Assembly (NCBI GenBank): GCA_011316305.1
Contig: SAUG01000144.1
Coordinates: forward strand, 1-64,000
Direction: 5' to 3'
DNA: 64,000 bases
From: Rusavskia elegans
Taxonomy: Eukaryota; Ascomycota; Lecanoromycetes; Teloschistales; Teloschistaceae
In this document: positions 35,426 to 49,794 of the stretch, piece by piece
Layout of the letters: each line of letters starts with the position of its first letter
How positions within the stretch are numbered: the first letter of the stretch is position 1
Notes under the pieces: model-generated
Told to the model about the DNA's origin: nothing
Database searches by the model: none
Seen by the model: only the letters and a program-made list of their open reading frames with translations
Program-made: the position numbers and the translations under genes

Positions 35426-36300
35426 ACGTTATATACGGCAACGATTATTGTATTTACGTATAAAGAAATTTTTACAGTTAAAGTAATTTATCAAACAAGA
35501 TTTATAGCGTAGTTAATTACTTCTATTTAACTATTTCCTTTTTTATTCGCGATTACGAATTTTCTACTATTCCTTTTTTAAACGTTATAAACGATTATAA
35601 ATATCTAATATTTCTACTATATCTATCTATTATAATACGAAGTAATTATAAATAGTCGTCGCTTCGACTATATTTATTATATAATCTGTATTTAAACGTT
35701 TCGTTAAACTATTAAAATACTCTTTAGCCCGCGTAGCTTTAAGACGGTCGTTAGCTATAGAGTCGCTAGCGAGTACGCTAGCTACTATAGCTAGAAGCTT
35801 TACCCGGTCGATTAGATTAAAAAGAGATAGAGAAATCGGATAGCGCGTTTTAAAAGCGATAAAAAAAAAGTTTTTATCGAAGTTAAAATAGATTACTCTA
35901 GCTTTAACGAGATAGTCGACGTCCGCGCGGGTGAATATAATTATTATAAATAAAGATACTATCGCCTAGTTTAGCTATAATATAGCTATTACGAAAATAT
36001 ATATAGACTGGCCGTTTTATCGGGTTTCGAATCCGGGTTCGTATTTCGGATTCGATTTTCTAATCGTATTAGAAAGGAAATTAGTTTAAACTAGTAATTT
36101 AGACGCGTTAGCCACGTTTATCGCGAAGTCGAGTTACTATTTTGGTTCGAAGTGACCAGTCTAAATATATATATATATATAAAGAGTTTTAGTAAATTAT
36201 AGTATTTGCGCGAAATATTACAGAGCTTATATTATTAGTAAAAGAAAAAGAAACGATAACTACGAAATATATTTATCTAAAAAATTTTCTATATTAAATT
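35426..36300 (+). repeat. Long dispersed repeat (family D), copy 1
   Basis: The segment with ATACGGCAACGATTATTGTA and GTAGTTAATTACTTCTATTT recurs at 52090-52860 in the same orientation and at 45240-46039 plus 49795-49890 in the opposite orientation. It is interrupted by the 160-bp hAT-like element. No coding signal was recognised; it may be part of a larger transposon. Confidence 0.6.
36004..36163. mobile_element. Short hAT-like element (160 bp)
   Basis: It starts TAGACTGGCCGTTTTATCGG and ends GAAGTGACCAGTCTA, with perfect 8-bp flanks AATATATA. The interior matches the 141-bp copy at 34240, including CGTATTAGAAAGGA. Confidence 0.8.
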
Positions 36301-39184
36301 ATCGATAGAAAAATATATTATATTATTTTAGTAATACGGCTAATATAACTATCGAGTTTCTATATATAAAAAAACGAAAATATTAATAATATTCTACTAA
36401 ATAGGATAATACTAAATTTAAAAATAAAAAAAATTTAACTAGAAATAATAATTTTAATTAGAATTAAAATTAAAATAAAAAAAATATATATATAAAAAAA
36501 ATAGAAATAAAAATCGAAAATAATAAAAATATAAAAAAAGATTATTAAATTATTTAACTAATTATCTATATCTAGAGAAATTCAATCTAGATAAATATAT
36601 TACTTCGATATATTATTATATTATTAATAAAAATATAGATTTTATAATAGAAAAAAAGAAATTTTAACGGTTTTAATAGATTAAATCCGAATTTCTAAAT
36701 TTAATCGAAAACTAAATTAAATATAATTTTATAATAATCCGATCCGATTTAATTCGATATCTAGAAAAGTCGGAATCGATTCGAATCGGGTCGGTTTTTT
36801 TAATCCGGATTTAAAATCCGATTCGACGATTAATCTAATCGATAGAATTTTATACCGAAAAAGCCAGTCTAATATAAATAAAATAGTATTTAGAAATATC
36901 TAGAAATAAATAGTAGAATACGTTAGAAATTTATAGAAATATATAAATTCGTTTATTTTAATTAAAATCTAGCTAACAATTATATAAAATTACTGAATTT
37001 CATTTTCGATTTTTTTTATTAACTAATTATTACCGTAGATTTCTAATATAATCTATACAATGATATACTATTCGTCGTTTCATTTACCTTTTTATATAAA
37101 TATAATTATAATTGTTTTATTTATTTATTTAATATCCGATTAACCGTCGGTTCCGTAAGTAATTTACTTTAGTATTGGTACGCTAGCGTTAGATATACTG
37201 TATAAAAACTAGTATTCCAATCTAATTAACTTAAACTAAAAAATTATATAAAATTAACTCGAATCTGCTTCGTAATACGCTCGTAGTACAAGTTTCTATA
37301 GTTTATTTAAAATATAACGTAGTAGAAGTTTCGTAATATATATATTTTATATAAATATAATGTATATTAATTAGACCAATAATATATTATAATATTATAT
37401 TAAAGTATATAATAGTACTAAAAGATATTTTAATTTATAAAAATATTATAAAACCGATTCGTAAAAATCTAAAAAAGATTAAAAATAATAAAATCGAAAC
37501 ATATTTTTTATAAATATAATAATATAAATAAGATTTTGAATTAATATAATTTAAATAATTTAATTAATATTATATCGATAGAAATATAAATAGAAAACTA
37601 GTACTATAATTTTTCGAAATATCTATTATTATTAAAATGATTTCGAAAATCTAATTTTAAAAATACTATTTACTAGATTATATTATAAAGTTATTATAAA
37701 TATCGCTATAGAAACTAGTTCGGCCGGAATAATAAAACGATAGAATATAATATTAACGATTTTTAAATATTATATAAAAATATATATTGTTATTTATTTA
37801 GTAAATAAATATATCATTTTATTTTATTACGATTTATAAAAAACTATATTTATATTATTTAAATATTTATTTAGTAGTAATCTACAGTAAATACATTATT
37901 ATATATATTTATAATTTATATTTTATGAAAAATCCAATAAAAAATTCAAAGATATAGCTAAAAAATATTAAATTAGTTAATAATTAAATTTTATTTAATT
38001 AAAAAATCCGAAAAGAAATTTATTATAGATTATAATTATTATACTAGCTAGTATTATATAGAATATATTACCGCTTTATAATATTTAGATTATTATTTAT
38101 AATTAAAATAATATATTTAAAAATATAAACGTCTATAGAAACTACAGTTTTTAATTATTTAATATAATTATAAATCGAATTAAATCGAATCTCTATTAGT
38201 TTCTATTTTATAATTTGATTCGATTTTTGGTTTTAATATTAAAAACCGATCCGAATTCTTTAGTAGATCGAATTAAATCGATTTATTAAAATTCGGATTA
38301 GATTTCCTAAATATTAATAGAAATCTATATCGAAATAGCCAATCTATCTATATTACTTTATCTATCGAGGCGTAATGGAAATGCTAATATTATATTAAAT
38401 ACTATCGTATTTCCGTATATACGCCGTCTATATTTATAATAATATTAATAAAATTATTTAAATATTTAAAGGAAATCTTTTAAATTAACGTTATATTTTA
38501 TTATATAAAGGTTTTTAATTATAACTATTATTATATTAATTCAAATAGTTTTCGTAGTATTACTATTATATTCGGATTTCTATTAATAAAAGAAATTTTT
38601 ATAATTTTTAATTTAAATAAAAAGCGAATTATAATAATTAAAATTTTTTTTTTTAGATATTAGGATTTTATTTTCTTTCTTTCTAGATCTCTTTTAGAAT
38701 TTATCGTCGCTATAAAAATATCAGTATTTTATAAGACTTTCGTATTCTATACGTTTAAAATCTCGTTTAAATTCTATTTCGCGGATTTTTACTTTTAAAA
38801 ATTATATTTCTAGCGATTTTTCTGGTTAATATAAAAGTAATTAGATTTTATTTAATAAATCTAGAAATTAGATATAATTTTCTAGTATATCGTTTATCTT
38901 CGAATTATTTTAAAAATTATAGTACTATTATTAGATAGTACTAGATAGTTCGTCGATTATATTAATATTATTAATAGTACTATTTTAGTTCGTATTACCG
39001 ATAATATTATTAAAGAACTATAAATATTATCTTTTAAATTCGCGTATATTACTACGCGTTATTATTTCTTTAAAGATATTTTTACTATTAGACAGTCCCG
39101 ATACTTCGGATTAATTAAAACTATAAAATCTAAACTCTATTTAAAAAACTACGTAGTAGATAGATACGAGATATAAATCTATTA

Positions 39185-39505
39185 TAGACTGGCCGTTTCG
39201 GATTGTATTTTCGTCGAACCGTCGGATATCCGACCCGATTTTAATAACTCGACTCGGTTCCGACCCGATTAAATTATATATCTAATATATTATTTTATAA
39301 TATTTTAATAAAAATAATACGTTTAGGTAATATATTCTCTCGAATTAGAATATCTCTAGCTAACGTAGTTAATTAATTAGAATTTTTTTTAGTAAATTCG
39401 TATAAAAGTTATATTAGCTTTATACTTTTATACTAAAGTTTAACGGTTTTAACGGGTTATATTTTAGTCTAATCCGGATTCGATATCCGATTCGACGGCC
39501 AATCT
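39185..39505. mobile_element. hAT-like non-autonomous element (321 bp)
   Basis: It starts TAGACTGGCCGTTTCGG and ends ACGGCCAATCTA. It is flanked by the perfect 8-bp direct repeat ATCTATTA (39177-39184 and 39506-39513). Confidence 0.82.
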
Positions 39506-40122
39506 AATCTATTAGATAGTAGAACTAATTAATAGAAAGAAAAATCTCTTTCGTGTAACATTGTTATTCTATTAGAATCTCTAACTACTAGCGCGTTTAT
39601 TATTCGAAAAATTTAGCATTTGTTTCGTATTATAGTTGATTCTTTCATTTTTATAATATCTATTAAATAAATAGTCTAAAATTTAATCGATTTGTATATT
39701 TCTAGTCGAAATATACTTTAACGGCCGCTACTAAAAACGAAAAAGACGAAAGTAAATTATCTATTTAATAAATTATATTAATCTAGTTCTAGTTTATATT
39801 AAATTAAAAAATTCTATATTTTCGATTTAGAAAAATTTAATTTAGTTTATTATATAAACGTCTTGGAGTTTACTACTAGATAGATTTTAAACCAATTTAA
39901 AATAAATTCTTTTTCGTAGTTATTTTAGCTATTTAAGTCGTTTTACCGTTTTAGCTATCGTAGCTACGCAGTTTCGAATATATTCGAAATCGATTAAAAC
40001 GGTTAAAATGGCTAAAATCGACTTTAATTTACTTTTAAAAAATGTTTATAATTTCTATAACTATAGAAATTAGAATAAAATTTATTAGTAGACTGGCCGT
40101 CGAATCGGATTTCAAATCTAAA

Positions 40123-43100
40123 TATTACGTCTATAATTCCACAGAAATATTCACGTTTATTAATTGAATAAACGGACTAATAGTTCAGTCCAATTAGAGT
40201 CGCTAGAGTTATAGAGCCGCTTTTATTTAGTGAATCGGTTCTATCGGATACGTCGGCTCCTTTACTATATATATCGCTTTTTATTTCTATTAAATAGCTT
40301 TTCTTATTAGTTATTAATATAATTACTAAATATTACCTCGTTCTTCTTTTATAATTATCTATATAACGAAGACGTTTTATAATTTTATAATTTTACCTTT
40401 ATAGCTATATAGAACTAGTTATAATAATCTATACTAGAATTCTTTTACTATTTAATAGTTCGGACTACGCCTACGGCTATAGCTAGGTTTAAATATAACG
40501 TCTTCTAATATATAGAGACGTTATATTTTAATAATTTACTATATTAATTTTATTATCCCGTTCTATAGAATGAAACTATACTATTAAAGCGGTAATACTA
40601 ATTATTTTTAAAAGAAATAGAAGATTTTTAAAACTATAGTTTATTTAGATAGATTTCTATTTTATATTATATATAAATTAATTTCCGAACAAAATAATTA
40701 AAGTTTTAGTTATATTAATCTATTTAGGAAAGTTAGTTTTTAATTAGATATAGCCCCGTATAGAAAACTATTTTAATAACCCGGAGAATTAAAAGGAAGA
40801 CGAAATATTTTAGATTTTTTATACCTTTAGTAATTTAAATATAGCTATAAAAAAAGCTTTTAGCGATAGTAATAATAATAGAATAATAGAAAGGAAATTA
40901 ACAGTTCTAAAATAGTAGAAGTCGATAATTACCTATACTATTTAGTTTAGAACGTTAGTTTATAAAACGGACTAGGAGGATTTAGTTCTAAAAGTCTATT
41001 TCTATAAAAGATTTAATAATAGAATTAAAAAAGCTATAGTAGTAATCGAAAAACAAAATTTACTAGTAATACTGATCGAGCTAGTAATAGAAATTAATAC
41101 TAGATAATAAGAATAGTTAATAGATAAATAGACGCTAAATAAAATAGAACCTATTTAAAAATAATTTAAAGGAAATCTAATAGAGCTCGAAACTACCGAA
41201 ATTAAAAAATCGTAGACTAAAACTTATTATTTATATAGAAAGACGAGATATTTTAAAAGAAATTATTTAATTAAAGAAATAATAGAAGTAACTAAATATT
41301 AGTTTTAAATAATAATAAAAACTATTTAAAAAAGAAGCTAAAAAAATATATAATGGAAAATTAGATAATCTACTATAATAGTATTTACTTTATCTATCTA
41401 TTAGATAAAAAAAGATTAAAATAGTATTTTACGGAATTAAAGAAAATAAAAAAGATAAAAAAACCGACTATAGAATTTAAATTATATAAAACGAAAAAGC
41501 TTTATATTATAGTATTTAAAGTTAAAATCGGAAATTACTAAATATTTGTTCTCGTAAATAGAAAAAAAGATAATAAAATTATAAAAAGATTATATAATCA
41601 GATTAAAAAATATATTAGTATATTTAATAAAATCATAGAATTATAGAAATCAAAATTAAAATAAAAAATAGATTTATTAAAATAATAAACTTTATATTAA
41701 TTAAAAGTCCAAGATAATATATTATTTTAAAAAATAAATGGAAAAAATTAATTTTAGAAATACCGGTATAAAAAAATACTATAGAGAAAAAAATAAAGCT
41801 ATAGATAATATTTCTTTTCGTTTATAAAAATCTTTTATATAAAAAACTCGATATTACGTTAAATACGAACTACGAATATATTCAAAATCTAGATATAAAA
41901 TTTAAAATAAAAGATAAAATATAGAGAATAAAAATCTAAAAGAAATACTACTATCTATTATAATAATTAGCGATAAAAACTAATAAAAGCTAAAAAATAA
42001 TTAAAAGACTATAGATAGATTATATAAAGAAAATATACTAGAATATAATTAAAGAAATAGAATAAATCTAATATAACCCCGGCTAGATATATATAGAAAA
42101 AGAAACGCTAGATTCTATATTTAATATTTAACTAAAAGACGAAGTATTCGGCCGGTCTTTATCTTTATTATTAAAGGATAAAATAGTAATTGAAACATAA
42201 AAGTTAGTAGAAGTTTTAGAAAATCTAGATACGATTTATAATATCGATATATAAATAGAAATCTATTAAAAAATCCAGAATGAATAATAAAATCCTTCGT
42301 TGAATATTTTTTTATACGTTAGACGTTTCTAATAGTTAATATAAGTTGAATTTTTTTAGAAATCTATTAAAATTATCTAAATTAAATTCGGGTAAAAAAT
42401 TAATAGACGTCTTCCACGCGGTTAATATAAAAATTCCGGTTAAATCGAAAGATATAAAATTATCGATCTCGTCGAATTTCGATAAAATACGCTATTTTTA
42501 GATAATAAGATTATTTTCCTTTCATTTTTAAACTTTAAAGTACTATATAAAGCGAATCTATTTAGTAAATAGTTGACGAAAGTTTAACTAGCGAGTAGAG
42601 AAATTATTACGAATTTCTTTTTAACGGAGATATAATAATTGAATTTCTTTATTTTTATTCGAATATTCGGATATAGTATCTTTAATTTCGATACGGAACT
42701 TGGCTTTTTCGACTTTAAAATATTTCTCTATAGTAAATCAGCAGCGATATTAATATAAAAAAAAATTAAATTTTATAGATTTTTTCGGATATAAAAATAT
42801 TGTAAAATTTTTTAAATTTTATATATTTTCTATAAATATCGGTTCCCGAGAGAATTTTATAAATTTTAGATAGATTACGAAAGTAACGACTATAAAGAAA
42901 AGATATAATTTTTTCACGACGTTAAATATATTAGTAGAGCCTAAAATAAAAAATATAACGACGTATAATAGAATTTTAGAATTGAAAAAATAGAAAAAAG
43001 GACGGAAAAAATAGACGAATTTATATTCCGTAGTTATATACTAGATTAAAATTATTATAGAAAAGGCCGTATTATATCTATAATTTTATAAAAGTATTTA

Positions 43101-43471
43101 TATATTTTAATTAGATAAACGACCTAATAATTTAATTTTATTAGGGTCGCTAGAACTATAGAACCGCCTCTATCTAATAGATCGGCTCTATCGGATATAT
43201 CGACCTTTTTACTATATATATCGCTTTTTACTTCTAATAGATAATTTCTTTCGTTAGTTATTAATATAACTATTAAATTTTATTCCGTTTCTCTTTTATA
43301 ATTATCTATATAATAAAAACGATTATAATATTATAACTTTATCTTTATAGCTATACGAGACCATTTATAATAATTTATACTAGAACTTTTTTACTATTTA
43401 ATAGTTCGGACTACGCCTACGACTATAGCTAGGCTCGAACGTAACGCCTTTTGATATATAGAGACGTTATA
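40123..43471 (+). mobile_element. LTR retroelement, copy 1, RIP-mutated, gag knuckle only
   Basis: Two LTRs of about 402 bp (40123-40525 and 43070-43471) enclose about 2.5 kb, and the whole is flanked by the 5-bp direct repeat CTAAA. LTR ends are TATTACGTC and GACGTTATA, mutated from TG...CA. Near 41222-41270 the plus strand encodes a gag-type CCHC zinc-knuckle pattern with its metal ligands replaced by Tyr. I see no reverse transcriptase, RNase H or integrase block, though RIP could hide them. It is inserted in an hAT-like element that starts at 40089. Confidence 0.75.
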
Positions 43472-43528
43472 CTAAATTGATTAATTCGATTTGATTCGAA
43501 TCGGATTTCGAATCTAGATTAACTAATC

Positions 43529-43978
43529 TAGACGAACTATTTCGGTATAGATTTCTATTAGTATCTATAATCCGATCCGATTTTTTAATAAATCGAATCG
43601 GTTCGATTCGCTGTACGATCGGTACCGGATCGAACTCGAAAATCTAATAACAATCTACTAAACTATTATTAATAACTATATATTTTATATTTTAATATTT
43701 TTTTCATTGTAGATAATATATTAATATAATATATTCTATATATCAAAAACTTTTATAATTGTTATAATTTATTATTTATTAAATAATTTTTATAGTTAAC
43801 ATAATTTATATACAATATTTATAGAAATTAAATAGATTTAATAATACTTTTAAATTGAATATAAATATAAATTAGAAACCGAAAATCCATCGGTTCGGTA
43901 TTTAGAAAAGTCGGAACCGATTTAAATCGAGTCGGTTTTTTAAATCCGGATTCGAAATCCGATCCGATAATCAATTTA
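43529..43978. mobile_element. hAT-like non-autonomous element (450 bp)
   Basis: It starts TAGACGAACTATTTCGG and ends GATAATCAATTTA, with perfect 8-bp flanks AACTAATC. It sits inside another member of the same family. Confidence 0.78.
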
Positions 43979-44007
43979 AACTAATCCGATCCGGTTCGAA
44001 TCGGATC

Positions 44008-44504
44008 TAGACTGACCGTCGAATCGGATTAAAAAATAGTCCGATTCGATTCGATTTGGTTCCGAATCGAATCCGAAAACTCGGATTCGACGTGCTAAAA
44101 TCGTTAAACCCGCTAAATTCTAGTATAAAAATATAGTTCTAATATAAAAATTATCTCTATTTATTTGAAAAATTTCTAGTTAATTAATTACGTTAATTAG
44201 AAAAGTTTTCAAAAAATTAAATATATTATCTAAATATATTATCTAAATATATTATCTAAATATATTATCTAAATAAATTATCTCTATATTAAATTAATTA
44301 ATAATAATATTATACTATATATAGAAAGTTTAGTTGATCGGATCGAATTTTCGTCGATTTCTATTTTATAACCCGATTTAACTTTCGGTTCTAATATTAG
44401 AGACCGATCTAAATCGTTTAATAGATCGGATTAAATCGATTTATTAAAATTCGGATCGAATTTTCGAAATATTAATAGAAATTCGACTCGAAATAATTAA
44501 TTTA
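44008..44504. mobile_element. hAT-like non-autonomous element (497 bp)
   Basis: It starts TAGACTGACCGTCGAATCGG and ends GAAATAATTAATTTA, with perfect 8-bp flanks ATCGGATC. Confidence 0.8.
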
Positions 44505-45239
44505 ATCGGATCGGATTATTTTAGAATTTAATTTATTTTAGTTTCGAGTTAAATTCGAAAATCCGGATTTAATTTATTAAAATTATTAGAAAAAAATTTG
44601 AATAAAAAAAATTAATTTTTTTATTAATAATATAGTAATATAATAAAGTAATTCATTTTTTTAGATCTATAATTTCTAGATATAGATAATTAATTAGATA
44701 ATTTAATCATTTTTTTTTTTTTTATATTTTTATTATTTTTCGGTTTTTATTTCTATTTTTTATTTCTTTTTTTTTTTTTAACTAAAATTAAGATTTTAAC
44801 TAATTTTCTATTATTTTCGAATTTAATATTAGTTTAATAGAATATCATTTTACTATTTAGTTTTTATAATTAACTTCGATAATATTTTTAATATTTTTAT
44901 CTCTTTTTCATACGGAAATTCGATGGATATATTAGTTATATTACTATTATAGTTAAACTTTTTAGAAAATTTCGACTATTTTTATAGAGATTCTAATATT
45001 CTAGCGTTTTTAAAATTTTTAAAATTTTTAAAATAGATTATTTATTATTGGATATAAATAATAATTAAAGCTATAATTTTGTTTAAAATTATTCTATTTC
45101 TATTTTTAAAAATTATAATAGATTTGAAATATATTAGAAATATATAATTATAGATTAGATAGTTTTATTTATAATTAATATATTATTTTAATATATTATT
45201 TTTAGATTTTATTTTAATCTATTATTTTATTTCGTTTCT

Positions 45240-46039
45240 ATTTTATTTAATTAATTTATTCAATTAATTTGATTTTGATTTTAGTATCCGGTAAACCAAT
45301 AGTTCGATAAATAAATCAAACGTTAGTATACCAGTATTAAATATACGGTAGCAGAATTTATATTCTAATTTAATTAATATAAATAACGGGTTTTTCTATA
45401 AAATTAATTTTAAATTTATTTAGCAATATAACGTATCTTTCTATCGGTAATTTAATATAGAAATTTTTATAGATAAATATATCTCGCAGTTATCGCTTTC
45501 TTTTCTTTTATTAATAATATAAATTTAAAATCTTTTATATATATATATATATATTTCCGTAACAGTTATATTATAACTAAACTAGTCGATAGTATCTTTC
45601 TATATTCGTAATAATTATTTCTATTTTCGAAGACGTCGACTATTTCGTTATAATTAGAGTAATCTATTTTAATTATAATAAAAATCTTCTTTTTATCGCC
45701 TTTAAAACGCGTTATTCGACCTTTCTATCGCCTTTTAATCTAATCGACCGGATAAAGCTTCTAGCTATAATAGCTAGCGTACTAGCTAGCGTACTAGCTA
45801 GCGATTTTATAGCTAGCGATCGTCTTAAAATTATATAAACTAAAGAATATTTTAATAGTTTAATAGAACGTTTAAATATAGATAAAATTATAACTATTCG
45901 TAATTATTTCGTATAATAGCAGGTAGATATAGCGGAAATATTGGATATTTATAGTTATTTATAACGTCGAAAAAAGATTAGATAGTAGAGGATTTGTAAT
46001 TGCGAATAAAAAAGAAAATAGTTAAATAGAAGTAATTAA
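45240..46039 (-). repeat. Long dispersed repeat (family D), copy 2, left part
   Basis: Inverted relative to copies at 35.4 and 52.1 kb. The LTR retroelement at 46040-49794 splits it, and the remainder continues at 49795-49890. Confidence 0.55.
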
Positions 46040-49000
46040 TATTACGTCTACGATTCTATAGAAGCACGCTAGAAAATAGACTAGATAAACGAGTCTAATT
46101 ATCTATAGCCGCCTATAGCCGCTATAGTCGACCTTTATAATAGAGATTTTTAGCGGACGGCTATCTATCGGTACTATCGGCTACTTTTACTATATATATC
46201 GCTTTCTACTTTTATTAGATAGCTTTTTTTATTAGTCGTTAATATAATTATTAAATACGTTTCTACTATTCTTTTATTAATTACTTCTATAATATAGACG
46301 TTTTATAATATTATAACCGTATCTTCGCGGCTACGCGGGATTAGTTATAATAATCTATACTAGAACTCCTTTACTATTTAGTAGTTCGGACTACGTCTAC
46401 GACTATAGCTAGGCTTAAATATAACGCCTTTAAATATATAAAAACGTTATAATTTAACGATTTACTATATTAGTCTCGTTACCCTACTCTATAGATCGAA
46501 GCGATACTATTAAAACGGTAACGTCTAATATCTATAAAAAAGAGAAAAGATCTTAAAAACTTTAATTTATCTAAATAAATATCTACTTTGTATTATATAT
46601 AAACTAGTTTCTAAACGAAACGATCAAAGTTTTATTTATAATATTATATTTAAGAAAAGCAACTCTTGATTGAATACAGCTTCGTATAGAAAATTCAGCT
46701 TTGAAAGTCTACTTCTACAAAGAGCTCTATATAAAAGTCAAGGAAGCTATAACAATAATCGAAAAATCAGACTCGCTAACGTCTTTTATCGAATTAGCGA
46801 CTAGAATTAATATTAGGTAATACGAAATATATTTAGATAAACAGACGTTTAGTAAAATAGAACCTGCTAAAAAATAGTCTAAAAAAAATCTAATAGAATT
46901 CGATACTACCGAAACTAGAAAATCGCGGACTAAAGTTTATTACTTATATAAAAAGACGGAATACCTTAAAAGAAATTATCTAGCTAAAAAGATAATAGAG
47001 ATAACTAAATATTAATTCGAAATAATAAAGAAATTATTTAAAAAAAAAAAGCTAAAAAATATATAATTAAAAGTTAAATAGCCTACTATAATAATAATTA
47101 CCTTATCTATTTTTCGAATAAAAAAGGAACCAAATAGTATTTTAAAGAATCTAGAAAAATAAAAAAGAGGTTAATAATAGAATTTAAACTATATAAAACC
47201 GAGAAATTTTTTATAGCAGCGTTTAAAATTAAAATTAGTATTATAAAATAATAGCTCTTATAAATAGAAAAAAGAAAAATAAGGTTCTAAAAGGACTATA
47301 TAATTAAATTAGAAGATATATTTAAATACGTCTATAATAGAATAATAGAGTTATAGAACTCGAAATTAAAATAAAAAATAGATTTATCGGAATTTTAGAT
47401 TTTATAATAATCGAAAGTACTAGATAATATATTATATTCGAAGTTAAATAGAAAGAATTAATTTCTAGAATACCGGTATAAAAAAGTATAGTCGGAAAAA
47501 GAATAGAATTATAAACAGTATATCTTTTTATATATAAAAATCATCTATATAGAAAATTAGATATTAAATTAAATATAAATTACGAATAGATTAAAGAAAT
47601 CGATAGCCTTTTTAAAAAAGGAGGCGAAGTATAGGAAATAAAAATCTAGAAAGAATATTATTATCTACTTTTATAATTAGCGCTGAAATACGATAAAATC
47701 TAGAAAATAATCCAGGAATTATAGATAAAAGATATTAAAAAATCTATAAAAGTATTATTAAAAAAATAGAATAAAGTAAATATAACTTTATATCTAAACT
47801 GGAAGAATAGCTAGAAGAAAAAACGCTAGACTCTATATTAAATATATAATTAAAAGATAAATAATTTCTAATTTTATTATTATAGGATAAAATAGTTACT
47901 AAAAAATAAAAGTTAGCGAAAATATTAGAAGATCCGGATTTAATTTATAATATCGATATCGAATTTAATATAAATAGATATAATATAAAGGAATCTTTAA
48001 TTAGATATTCTTTTATACGCGTACTAAATCCAGAAGTTAAAAAAAATCGAATTCTTTTAGAAATTAATTTAAATTAACCGAATCGAAACCAGAAATTGAT
48101 TTAATAGATATCTTTTACGCGGCTAGCGTAAAATCTATAAAAAAGTAAAATATAACTAAATTATTAAATTTATTAAAGCGAGATAATATATATTACTTCT
48201 AAATCATAAAATTACTTTTACGTTTATCTAAAACGCGATAATAAGTAATAAAACGCTTTTACTTTTTGAAAAATCGGCGGAGATTCGATTCCTAAATAAA
48301 ATGCTAATTATAAATCTTCTTTTTAGAATCTAAAAAGAATTCGATACGATATTATATCTCGATATATTTATTAAAAATATTTCTAATATTAGATCGAAGT
48401 TTATTTTTTTTTATTTTTAAAATATTTTTCTACGGATATAAGTAGCTAGAAAAGGTATAAAAATAAACTAATATATAGATAGTATTAGAATTTAAAAGAT
48501 TATAAAACTTCTAAATCCGAGTATATTTACTATAAATATTACTATCTACTTTAACTTTATATTCTTTTAAAGGATCTCGAACGTAGAGACTATAAAGAAA
48601 AGATATAATAATATCTTTTAACTAAATTTATCAACATTTTCCAAAACCGGTTTAAAGCCGGTTTTAGCTATTTTAGCCGTTTTAGCCGGTTCTTAGCCGG
48701 TACGGCTAAGAGCGATTTATAAGCGGCTTATTAGCCGGTTTCGGGTATACCCGAAGCTGCGTAGCTACGCGGCTAAAATAGCTAAAACGGCTAAACAGCT
48801 AAGATAGCTAAAAAGATTTAGAGATTCGATTTTAAATTCGTTTAAATCTTTATTAGTTAGTAGGCCTATATACGCCTGTATATACTGCTAGGCTAGCTTC
48901 GTCTAGATCGAAAATATTAGGTTTTTCTACTAGAATCTAACTAGATTAGGTCTAGCGTAGTCTATTAAATAGATATTCGATTTTCGTTATTCTCGCTTTT

Positions 49001-49794
49001 AGCGGCGGCCGCTAAACCTTATTTTCGAGTTAGAATATATAGGTTTATTTTTAGCTTATATATAGATTCTATTTTAGACCGTTTACTAAACAGATATTCG
49101 TACTATAGATACTATTAGAACTCTTATCTATCGAAAATCCACTTTTTGGATTTTTAGATTATTTGGATTAATTGGATTATTTGGATTATTTGGCTGTCAG
49201 CCGGTCTAATCTGAAAATCCATTTCAGGATCCGTTGATATTCGACGGAAAGATTTTAAACGATTACTTTTTCGAAAACGTATAATAGAAATATTAAAAAG
49301 GAAAAAAAAAAGGAAAGAAATAATTAAATTTTATAAATTCTATATATAGAAAGGCTAGATAGAAAACGATATAGAAAAAATTATATTATATTTATAATAC
49401 TATAGAGCTACGTTAAAAGATTAATTAAATATATAAATCTAATTATCTATAGCCGTCTATAGCCGCTATAGCCGATTTTTATAATAGAAGCTTTTAGCGA
49501 ACGGCTATCTATCGATACTATCGGCTACTTTTATTATATATATCGTTTTTTACTTTTATTAAATAGTTTCCTTTATTAGTTATTAATATAATTATTAAAT
49601 ATATTTCTACTATTTTTTTATTAATTACCTCTATAATATAAATATTTTATAATATTTTAACCGTATTTTATAGCTATATGAAATTAGTTATAATAATCTA
49701 CGCTAGAATTCTTTTATTATTTAGTAGTTCGGACTACGCCTACGATTGTAGTTAGGCTCGAACGTAACGCCCTTTAACGTATAGAGACGTTACA
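46040..49794 (+). mobile_element. LTR retroelement, copy 2, with nested palindromic element
   Basis: LTRs of about 411 bp (46040-46451 and 49384-49794) and flanking 5-bp repeat ATTAA define it. The LTRs align with those of copy 1, including AGTTCGGACTACGYCTACGA. Near 46932-46992 the same gag knuckle appears with Cys-to-Tyr and His-to-Tyr changes. A family P element lies at 48630-49240; without it the element is about 3.1 kb, like copy 1. Confidence 0.75.
48630..49240 (+). mobile_element. Palindromic element (family P), copy 4
   Basis: It runs from ATCAACATTTTCCAAAACCGG to AGGATCCGTTGAT, and contains GCTGCGTAGCTACGCGGC, AGCGGCGGCCGCTAAA and the GGATTATTTGG repeats in the same order as the other copies. 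It interrupts the 3' internal region of LTR copy 2. Confidence 0.78.

Noticed and set aside
35740..36000. Possible coding remnant in the family D repeat
   Set aside because: The somewhat more GC-rich stretch has stops in all frames and no motif I could recognise after allowing for C-to-T and G-to-A changes.
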